A stretch of DNA of 64,000 nt. Origin: Zanthoxylum bungeanum. Its lineage: Eukaryota; Streptophyta; Magnoliopsida; Sapindales; Rutaceae. Positions within the stretch are counted from its first letter, which is position 1, and every line of letters begins with the position of its first letter. Below the pieces are notes generated by a model. It had not been told where the DNA came from, ran no database searches, and saw nothing but the letters and a program-made list of their open reading frames with translations. Positions 50,546-59,984 of this stretch are shown in pieces. The DNA is taken from contig SKCR01037600.1 in assembly GCA_019454045.1 (NCBI GenBank), positions 54,301-118,300 on the forward strand. The letters run 5' to 3'. The position numbers and the translations under genes were made by a program.

Positions 50546-50857
50546 ACTAACGAAGACAGTGAGCTTGTTTATTCTGAATTTCCCCTTCCGATATCCGTTT
50601 CCCGCGGCTTCCGTGATTCAAAAGGTAGTGCCTCCAAATGAGACTCATCATCGGGTTTCACATGCAAAAATACAATGCCTACAGTCGCCCCCACTTTGAT
50701 GGGACTTGTGCAGTGTGTGACTTTGAACAATCCTATCAAAGTTATGCAATGCATTTCTACTTACCTGGCTCGCCAGCTGTCACTTGACTTACCATGTGTT
50801 GAGTTGAGTTGATTTGGTGGTGAGGTGCTGCGACCACTGGTTCATTCCCGAACCGTG

Positions 50858-51140
50858 CTCCATTTTTAGAGCGCCATTTTCGGCATCTTTTGTGTGTGTG
50901 CTCCATTTTGGAGCGCCATTTTCGGCCTTTGCTGTGTGTGCTCCATTTTGGAGCTCCATTTTCGGCATCTGTTGTGAGTGCTCCATTTTGGAGTGCCATT
51001 TCCGGCGTCTGTTGTGAGTGCTCCATTTTGGAGTGCCATTTCCGGCGTCTGTTGTGAGTGCTCCATTTTGGAGCGCCATTTTCGGCATCTGCTATGTGTG
51101 CTCCATTTTGGGGCGCCATTTTCAGCATCTGTTGTGGTAG
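50858..51140 (-). repeat. 40-bp tandem array in Tat 3' UTR (about 7 units)
   Basis: Units containing GTGCTCCATTTTGGAGCGCC and TTTTCGGCATCTGTTGTG repeat with a 40-bp period (for example 50941, 50981, 51021). TCCATTTTGGA is itself an inverted repeat. Confidence 0.95.
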
Positions 51141-51315
51141 CGGTCCATTTCCTGAACTGTGCTGTGCGAGATTGTGGCTCATTTTTGAACCGTTACTTGA
51201 TGAGATGGTCTTTACTGCTATAAACCTGCGAACACGAAACAAACATTGCATGTATGTGATATGTATGCATGTATGCATGTATATGTATTATATTCCGATG
51301 TGTTAGGCCTTCCTT

Positions 51316-51510
51316 GGTCCATTTCCGAACTGTGCTCCATTTTCGGAGTGCCGCTTCGGCGAGATGTGAAAGTAGTCCATTTCGAACCATGCTCCATTTT
51401 CGGAGTGCCCTTTTCGGCAAGTGATGAGATGATGGTCCATTTCGAACCATGCTCCATTTTCGGAGTGCCATTTTCGGCGAGATGTGATAATGGTCCATTT
51501 CCGAACCGTT
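51316..51510 (-). repeat. 58-60-bp tandem array in Tat 3' UTR (3 units plus partial)
   Basis: Units contain TCCATTTCGAACCATGCTCC followed by ATTTTCGGAGTGCC. They are clearly related to the 40-bp array, with an extra segment per unit. Confidence 0.9.
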
Positions 51511-51529
51511 ACTGATAATGATGTGGGCC

Positions 51530-51960
51530 TCGCCCCAAACTGATACTGATATGGGCCTCGCCCCAAGACTGATACTGATGTGGGCCTCGCCCCAAGACTG
51601 ATACTGATATGGGCCTCGCCCCAAGACTGATACTGATACGGGCCTCGCCCCAAGACTGATACTGATATAGGCCTCGCCCCAAGACTGATACTGATGTGGG
51701 CCTCGCCCCAAGACTGATACTGATATGGGCCTCGCCCCAAGACTGATACTGATACGGGCCTCGCCCCAAGACTGTTACTGTTATGGGCCTCGCCCCCCAG
51801 ACTGATACTGATACGGGCCTCGCCCCACATTATGCCATTACCGGCAGAACTGATACTGAACTGATGTGGGCCTCGCCCACAAGCTGATACTGATGTGGGC
51901 CTCGCCCACAAGCTGATACTGATGCGGGCCTCGGCCCTGGGACTCATCCCCAAACTGATA
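51530..51960 (-). repeat. 29-bp tandem array in Tat 3' UTR
   Basis: The unit contains GATACTGATATGGGCCTCGC followed by CCCAAGACT, with a 29-bp period (for example 51542, 51571). About ten regular copies run to about 51830, then degenerate copies to about 51960. It is open in several frames because 29 is not a multiple of three, which creates artificial ORFs. Confidence 0.95.
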
Positions 51961-52324
51961 CTAATTCATTTCTGAAACTGACTGTACTGTTGTTGTTCCC
52001 GAAGATTCCCCGTGTTCTAAACATCACTGAATTTCATAGTGCCAAGGTTGAATGTTTTTCTCAAATATACTCATATTGTAGAAGAGATTCAGCGAAATAA
52101 TGTCTTTATTATCATTTAAAGAAAATGATTCGAACATGTAGACCAAGTCAATGTCTATATTAAAAATGCATGATCAAATAAACTAGGAGGGATGATTTCA
52201 TCATTCGCAACATTGCCTTCTTTCTTGGCCTATGGTTCTCCACAGTTGTCATCCCCTATTCCTATGAATGAAGCTGAGTGGTTGAGAGTTTGGAGGACAA
52301 GGGTTTCGGGTAGGCCCGAGTTGA

Positions 52325-53605
52325 TCATGTAGTTGGGTAGGGGATTTCTGTATGCGTTGGGTTGTTCTCTTTCTGGGTCAGGTATTTTGTGAGCCTCAAT
52401 GAGGTTTTGGATTTCATGCTAAGGCGGGTGCAGCTGTCAGTTTCGTGGCCTCTCCTCTGATGGAAGTGACAATACAAGCTTAGGTTAAGGTTGGGTGGTA
52501 TAGGATCTGGAAGTGGTTTAGGCTCTAAGGGTTTTAGGAGTCCTTGTCCCTTCAACTTCTCAAGTATCTTAGATAACGGCTTCCCCAGGTTAGAGAAATG
52601 CCGGTTCTTGACGGTAGCGACCTCGGCAGTAGCGGGCTTGGTCTCAGCAGGCCCCCCAAAAGTTCTTCTATTCTGGCCATAAAACTTTCTGTTTTCAGCC
52701 TCTTCTTCCTCAATATCCATGACAGTTTCCCTCAACTGTCGAAAATCAACAATCATGGAGGTCATCCTCCTCAACTTGATGTAGATCGAGGGCTTAGTGC
52801 CCTTGATGATCACTTTAATCTGGTCCTTCTCAGAGGGCCGAGTCTGCATTTTCAGAAGCTGGCTTCTCCAGCGGTCTACATAATCCTTGAAGCTTTCTTC
52901 CGGCTTCTGCTTAGTGTTCTCCAAATCACGGAGTGACAAGTCAATTTCTAAGTCTGTAACATACTGCTTCAGAAAAGCATCAGCTAGTTCCTTCTAATCT
53001 TCCTTAACCTTCTTCTCAAGGCTATGATACCAAACCACATGTGCCCCCTCGAGTGACATCCCAAACATCTTTTGGACTTGGCACTGTGATAGGCACATTG
53101 AACTCATGACTGAGACATATTGCTGCAAATGGACCCTCGGGTCTCCGTTCCCACTAAACTTGGCCATGTCGGGCATTTTAAACTGAGCTGGTAGCTGTTC
53201 TCCGAACGTCATTGCCTCATAATCTAACAACTCTTCATTTTTACCCCTCATTTTACGGGTAATTGTTTCAACCTGATCCCGGAGCTTCGGAAATTCTGCC
53301 TGAGACCCAAATATTTTGCCTGCTGCATACTCTGCCATATCATCATCAAAAGCGGAGGTATCATCCCTCAACCCATTCGGAGGCTCCTCACGCCTCACAT
53401 TCTCAGAATTTTCCCCAGCACGGGGCACAGCTATACCAGCCATAGCAGTAGTCAAAGCGTGCAACTGGTCAGTGACCTTGGCGAGACTGTTCTCTAACTG
53501 ATCCATACGGGACACATCATTATCGGATTCACTCATACTTGTTCTTTTAGTGAGTCTTGTCCCTTCTCTAACCCAAACGATATCTATGATGTCTTTTTGA
53601 GACAT
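52325..53605 (-). pseudogene. Tat/Ogre-type gag, broken
   Basis: The N-terminus is probably MSQKDIIDIVWVREGTR at 53605. The core reads FKMPDMAKFSGNGDPRVHLQ and GMSLEGAHVVWYHSLEKK. One in-frame TAG at 52996-52994 interrupts it, and the same frame resumes KELADAFLKQYVTDLEI and FKDYVDRWRSQLLKMQ. A Tat-type knuckle (CHFHQRRGHETDSC) lies near 52465, followed by a frameshift into the usual HEIQNLIEAHKIPDPE stretch. gag is therefore almost readable, but pol never starts. Confidence 0.9.
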
Positions 53606-54682
53606 AGATGGTGTTAACATGATATATGTATGTATGAGGTGCATGAGATGCATGTAACATGTATAACATACTAAATCAATTAAAATTCTCAAACAAATCG
53701 GCCCGTTATCATTTTAGAATCTTTCGGGCTAATTGTCATAGGAGTGAACCCATCCCAGTTTAAATGGCCCAATGAGTTCACATTTCATGACAAAGTGCCC
53801 GACTAAATCCAAATGGTAACGTTCAGAACACAATCACAAAGTGGCACATCAATCATTTAGAAGCCTTTGGCCCAATAGTCATGAAATACGTTCTTGTCCC
53901 AGTTTAAATGGCCCAGCAAGCCCATATCCCATGACAAATGGTCCAACTGGATCCAAACGACGATGTTCCCAAACACAAGCATAGAAGAAAGATGATGCAA
54001 ACATGACATAATAATTTTTACAAAGTGGCTCATCGACATTTCAAAAGCTTTGGGCCTAATAGTCATAAGGTACGAACTTGCCCCAGTTTAAATGGCCCAG
54101 CAAGCCCGCATTTCCGACAATAGTCCAACTGCATCCAAATGAGGATGGTCCACAAGCACATATTCAAGGAAATAATTGTTACTTTAGCCAACCCGGTCTA
54201 TGGGTGGGTTAGCAAGAGTATAGACAAAGGCTCTCACCGGCGAAGGATGGCCCACAACTAGGTCTCCCCACTCAAGGGTTCGAGCAACCAATGAGCGCAC
54301 CTTTTTTTATACACTAAGGTACGTGCCAATGAGCTATGGTGTGTGACGGACTGTCAAATGGATTTCCCGTTGTAGATCCCCCAGAGGGAAGGTGGAGCGA
54401 GGCTCACTTAAATACCCAAGCCTCTTAGGCTCTTATCGCTTGTTGTCAGGAATAAACAACGAGTCCTCCAAATTAGTCCATCACAATAGGCTACGAGTAG
54501 ATGGCTATCTAGGTGCCTTCACAGCTTTTCCTTCTAGAAAGGTAGTGAATGAAGGAAGACACCAAACCATTACCTAGCCTCAAAATGCCTTTGATTAAAC
54601 CCTCACTTTATCCACTATAGACACGGTCAATTAAAACATAAATCCAAACATCACAAGTCAATATTTCGGGGCCGATTCTCTA

Positions 54683-54700
54683 TCCCCAGTGGAGTCGCCA
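54683..54700 (-). promoter_or_regulatory. Tat/Ogre-type primer binding site
   Basis: Minus strand TGGCGACTCCACTGGGGA, three bases inside the 5' LTR. This is the sequence used by Tat/Ogre elements with tRNA-Arg. Confidence 0.85.
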
Positions 54701-55279
54701 GACTGTGGGAACACAGGAATCTGGGGCGACGTATGCTGTCCCGGGCTCGCGGCCCGGTCGGGAGTATGGAGTAGCCACGGGGGACTAAACCGGAGAATAA
54801 TGGAGTCGCCACCCGGTGTGAACCGGGAAAATGAGATTTAAGGCCGCACTCACCCCTCGCAAGGGAAGACCTCAAACCGTTGGGTTCGGAATGGTCCCTT
54901 ACTTATGTCACTTGTAATGAAAAGATTTGTGTAATAATTTAATCAGGCCTAAGTAACACTTATTTCCAAGAGTATCATGCTTCTAACTCTACATGCAGGG
55001 AATTAGTCATCACAACATGCAACATCACATGGAAATCTCATGAACATTTCTCGATCATATGATATGGAAAACCAAGAACAACCTAATCATGCTTGAGTAC
55101 TATCTCATGAACCTATTAACCAAATAACATGCTAACAGCCTAATCATGCTTGAATATCATCCCAAGAACACATAGAATGGATAAATGCAGGAATACAAAT
55201 AATATGATTGGCTACATAATACAAGAAAGATCAACCAAGAGGCAATTATGCATGAATATGATAAGACAGACTCAGTTCA

Positions 55280-55560
55280 GTGTGTGCGCATTCGTGTAGC
55301 GTTCGTAAACGCGTTCGAACGGTAAACAGAAGGTTCGCGTTCGTGTGGCATTTGATAACGCATTCGAACGAAAATGAAACAGAATGCTCACGTTCGTATG
55401 GCGTTTGTTAACGCATTCGAACGGAAATGAAACAGAATGCTCACGTTCGTATGGCGTTTGTTAACGCGTTCGAACGGAAATGAGACCTGATGCATGATAA
55501 GGCAAAGTGTATGCGCGTTTCGAGTTGCGTTCGTAAACGCGTTAGAACGGGAACAGACCT
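55280..55560 (-). repeat. CGTTCGAACG array in Tat 5' LTR (5 units)
   Basis: The same array as 48665-48940. Several palindromes have a C-to-T/G-to-A change (ACGCATTCGAACG) or a single substitution. Confidence 0.95.
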
Positions 55561-57084
55561 GATGCATGAAATGGGACGCAATACATAAACAACAAAATAA
55601 AGGGACGCGGTGAAGTACTGCGGTAAAGGTGGCCTTTTGAGGCTCTTGATCTCTCAAAGAGAGGACCTTTAGACCAACATACTAAGCCCATGCGCGCGAT
55701 CGCATCATACATACAAAAATAGAGCCAATCATATCAAAACCAAGTATGCCCGATTGAACACATCTTACATCCAATCCGGACACACATCAACCGGCGCGGC
55801 AAAGCATCGTGGTAAAGGGTTTTAACCCCTCCCCATAAGGGATCTTTCATTCCACTTACTAAGCCCATGCGCTTGATTGAACCATGCATAAAAAGATAAG
55901 GACAATAATATCAAACTAAGTATGCCCGATTGAACGTATCTTGCATCCAACCGAACACACATCAACCGGCGCGGCAAAGCATCGTGGTAAAGGGCTTTAA
56001 CCCCTCCCCATAGGGGATCTTTCATTCCACTTACTAAGCCCATGCGCTCGATTGAATCATGCATACATAAACAACATACAAAATCCAAATGACGAAAAAT
56101 AAATAAACCAAAGCAACACAAAACAAAAGAGGGTGTCGTTTACTCAAGCGGTACGTGGAGTTGTGTCCCGAGTACAGATCATATTACCGTCCATTCGGAA
56201 TCGGCTATGAAATTTATGTCCGGGTTTCCATCCGATATACCGCGAGAGTTGACACATCTCTCATTCATCCAATACCCACAACACACATCATACACAAACG
56301 AGATTTAACGAATAAGTAAAATACGATCAAAATAAATAACAAAAATCAAATAAAGATGAGTGTGAAAAGTACCCTCAGGTCTAACCTTTTAAGCCGTCTC
56401 TCGGACTCGCGTTTCACGAAGATCGGAAGGGGTAAAGCTCCGCAACTTTTATGGTTCACTGGTTTGCCTTTTCCTTCGCTGTTTTGCCGCTCAAGCTACT
56501 TTTTCGAGTCCGTTTTGCTGCTGTTTCCTTGTGGTTTCGCTGCCGTTTCCTCTGTATCTCTTGCTTACTGTTTTTGGGTGTGTTCTTCCTGTAATTTTCC
56601 TGTGTGTTCTGTATCTTATGTGTATGAGCTAGCTACCTATGGTTGAGAAGGTTGGTGAAATGTTCTTTTTATAGGCAAAGGGTTAGGCTTGACAAGGAAA
56701 GGGATTTGGCTAATTAAAGAGGGATTTGATTTGGTGTTGGATAAGGGAAGTCAAAGATTGAGGGGGGACAAATCTTGGCTAGATAGGGAAGGTTGAATAT
56801 TTAGTTTATGTTGATTAGGCATACAATATTTTGAGTTTGGGAATAATATATTGGTTGATTGATTTTAACTTGGTATGATTATATTTGATTGATTTAGATT
56901 ATGTATGATTTTAGTCTAAGTTTGGTAAATGTTTTACTTAATTATTTAATTAATTATTTTAATATCTTATTTAGTTAATGTTTTAATTAATATTTATTTA
57001 TTTAATTTGGGATGTGTTTTATGGGCTTTGGGGAGCTAAATGGGCTTGGGTGTGAGGCTAGTAGCAAAACCAGAATTACCGACA

Positions 57085-57160
57085 TCGTTCGAACGCTTCC
57101 TCGAACGCGACACGAACGCCCGCAATCTGCCTGACGTTCGAACGAAGTAACGAACGCAGT
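57085..57160 (-). repeat. two CGTTCGAACG units in Tat 5' LTR
   Basis: Counterpart of 50471-50545 with identical arrangement. Confidence 0.9.
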
Positions 57161-57298
57161 ACTAACGAAGACAGTGAGCTTGTTTATTCTGAATTTCCCC
57201 TTCCGATATCTGTTTCCCGCGGCTTCCGTGATTCAAAAGGTAGTGCCTCCAAATGAGACTCATCATCGGGTTTCACATGTAAAAATACAATGCCTACA

Positions 57299-59200
57299 CA
57301 CATGCTTTGATGTCTGATGTGCTCTGGGTTCCTTGGCTTGCGTAATGGCTTTTATTATTATCACAATACAACGGAATCAAATTTTTCGATGCTTGGGACC
57401 ACTCTCAATTCTGTGATAAATTTTCTAATCCAAAAAGTTTATTTTCCAGCCTCTGATACTGCAATATATTTTGCCTCTGTGGTGGAATCAACTGTCGACC
57501 CATGGTTGGAATTTTTCCAACTAACCGTACTTCCATTAAGGGTAAATACGAAATTTGATATAGAATTTCTATTATCTGAATCCGATTGGAAATATGAATC
57601 CGTATACCCATTAACCTAGAGTTCGCCTCATCCATAAATAAAAAATGTATCTTTTATACCATTCAGATACTTTAGGATATGTTTAATAGTCATCCAAATT
57701 AGACTGATATCTTCTGGTTACACTAACCGCGTAGCTGAAATCAGGCCTCTATAAAGCATGGCATACATGATGCTACCCAAACATGAAGCATGAGGTTAGT
57801 TAAACATTCTAATCTTCACATCTTCAGTTTATGGATACAACTTTTTCAAAAGATGAATGTCATATCTGAACGGTATATTCACTGTTTACAGTTACTGAAG
57901 TTATACCGTTCTAAGAACTTATCTATGTATATTGATTGGGCCAATCATGTTCATCTCTCTATCTCCATTGAGTTTTATATCCAAGATATAAGATGTTTCA
58001 CCAGGTCCTTCATGGAGAAGTTCTTATAAAGGTAAGCCTTGACACCCTGCATCATTCCTGTATCATTCCCAATTATCAGAATGTCATCCACATAGAGCAC
58101 AAAAAATACAACCATACTACCATTGACCTTCTTATAAACACTCGAATTTTTTCATTCTTGAGGAAGCCAGACAATCTGATTACCTCATGAATCAAAGATT
58201 CTAACTCCGTGAAGCTTGTTTTAGTCCATAAATGGACTTCTTAAGTTACATATTATACTAGAGTTTTGATACAATATAAAACCCTTCGATTATTCCATAT
58301 AGATTTCATCATCAAGATTAAGAAAAACAAATATCCATTTTCTAAATCTCATAGTCATGGTAGATAGTGATTGCCAATAAAATCCGAATAGATTTTAACA
58401 TCGTAACTGGTGAAAAAATTTCATCATAGTCGATGTGAAATTACTGTATGTAATCTTCTGCAACCAGTCGGGCCTAAAAGAGCCTTGCTTTCATTTGTAA
58501 ACCCATTTACAACCTATAGGAACTATTCCTTCAAGAAGTGGAATCAAGTCTCATATTTGATTCTGATACATATAATTCAATTCTGATTTCATAGCTTCCT
58601 GCCATTTCATGTATCGATGTCTAACATCGCTTTCCCGTAGGTACATGGATCCATCTCCTCTATTAGGAGAAGATCGAGACTCTTGTCTTGGATTAAAGAT
58701 AAACACTCAGGAGTTTTCGATATCCTAGTAGACCTACGAAGTATGTGTTAAAGGTATTTCATCTGTTTAAGTTTTTGGTTCATCTGATGGTTAGTTGACT
58801 GTATGTTGAACTTCATCAAGTTCTACCTTTCTATAATCTTCACATTCTTTTAAAAATTTTACCTCTAGAAATTTGGCGAAATGAGTTACGAGTACATTTC
58901 AGTTCTCAATATCATATAACAAATGCCTTTTCTAATTCAAATGATATCCTAAGCCTTTCGAGATGTTAACGACAGATGATAGATCTCACTGTCATCATAA
59001 GCCTCTGACTAATACCATAATACTCTCAAACTTTATTAATCTGGAATAGATAATATTAACTGAACTAATGCAAAATTAAAAAAACTTAACTCCATTTCCA
59101 AAATAAATTATATTTTGTATATATTAACACCATATTATTTCATGTTATAACTGTACATATATATGCAAACATTAACTCAATATAAGACATGTACTACATT
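57299..59200 (-). pseudogene. copia E pol (RT and RNase H), broken
   Basis: Minus-strand reading from right to left: EGIVPIGCKWVYK near 58540, LNLDDEIYME near 58290, SIYGLKQASRS near 58220, the catalytic VLYVDDILIIG near 58100, and RNase H with GYTDSDFQSDSDNR at about 57610 and DSTTEAKYIAVSEAG near 57480. It ends at the Tat insertion; the remainder is at 48130-48356. There are stops and frame changes throughout. Integrase was not confirmed to the right. Confidence 0.85.
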
Positions 59201-59203
59201 CTA

Positions 59204-59639
59204 TATGAATGTATGATTGTGTATGACGGACCAATACCTAATGACTACATTGACATATTCTCTCCTTAACTAACTTCTCCAAAAACCAGCTATGACATAC
59301 CAGATAAAAAGACCTGTAAAATTTATAGAGTGCAGGGTTAGTTCTAAAGAACTCCGTGAGTGGAGGTATAAAGAATAAATCATTTCAATATTTGCTAATT
59401 GAATCCTCATATTATGAAAATATAGGTCTCAAATAGTAACTTTATATGTCTAAAATCGAGTATCAAATATTTTAAAAACTAATATCCTCAAAAGAAAATT
59501 GATATATGGGGGCATTACGTATTGCAGTCTCCACACACCTTCTCGATACATAGCTAATGTCTTAGGACATTACATATCGCTATCCCTCAAGACATTGTAT
59601 TTGGTAAATAGTTAGTGTCATGAGAGTGACGTATCTTCG
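59204..59639. other. no gene recognised
   Basis: Short imperfect repeats around 59510-59640 (cgtattgcagtct, cattacatatcgct, gacgtatcttcgt). Otherwise nothing. Confidence 0.4.
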
Positions 59640-59925
59640 TCCCTCATATCACTGAAACTAGCTATGTATCGCCGTTGTAGGAGCGAAGCAGGGTTTATCG
59701 CTATGCCTACGACATCGGTGATCACGATACTGTTGGGCTTGTTGCCCGTAGAGAGTACCGATAGCCCACAAAAAACTAACCAAAGAATAAAGGTGTCGCC
59801 ACCCAATATAAGACATTATGAATAATTTAAGGCCGAAAGAAACCCATCGCAAGGTCCGATCTTAAACTCATTTGGGTTCGAAATGATCTCTTACTGATGC
59901 CAGTATAATATCTAGGTTCAAAAGA
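59640..59925. mobile_element. fragment of an older Tat/Ogre-type LTR
   Basis: Aligns with the left (plus-strand) edge of the Tat LTRs at 48357. Shared phrases include TTGCCCGTAGAGAGTACCG, GGTGTCGCCACCCAATA, AATTTAAGGCCGAAAG, CATCGCAAGG and TTTGGGTTCGAAATGATC followed by TCTTACT. It is much more diverged than the two LTRs are from each other and truncated on the right. Confidence 0.75.
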
Positions 59926-59984
59926 GGCGATGACATGTCTTGTAATACAGAAACGAGCAATAGCAGTTTATATAACATATAGTC

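Larger units (their letters stand above)
48357..50683 (-). repeat. Tat element 3' LTR
   Basis: 2327 bp, ends TGTGGGAACACAGG and ATGCCTACA. It is shorter than the other LTR because of one deletion of about 266 bp at about 48573. It has the five-unit CGTTCGAACG array at 48665-48940 and two inverted copies at 50471-50545. Confidence 0.95.
48357..57298 (-). mobile_element. non-autonomous Tat/Ogre-type Ty3 element with TSD CACAT
   Basis: 8942 bp, minus orientation. LTRs are at 48357-50683 (3') and 54704-57298 (5'). Perfect TSD CACAT occurs at 48352-48356 and 57299-57303. The primer site matches the Tat/Ogre Arg-tRNA type and the polypurine tract on the minus strand is AAAGTGGGGGCGAC. Only gag is present; protease, RT, RNase H and integrase are absent. 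Between gag and the 3' LTR are three tandem-repeat arrays. It inserted into the RNase H region of copia E. Confidence 0.95.
54704..57298 (-). repeat. Tat element 5' LTR
   Basis: 2595 bp, very similar to the 3' LTR except for the segment at about 54920-55185 missing there. A minus-strand TATA-like CCTATAAAAAG lies near 56672, which would place the five-unit array (55280-55560) in the transcribed leader and the two-unit array (57085-57160) in the U3 region. Confidence 0.95.

Noticed and set aside
51193..51953. Long minus-strand ORFs (up to 216 codons) with repeated GRGPYQYQSWGEA phrases
   Set aside because: They are translations of the 29-bp and 58-bp tandem arrays. A 29-bp period keeps frames open by chance.
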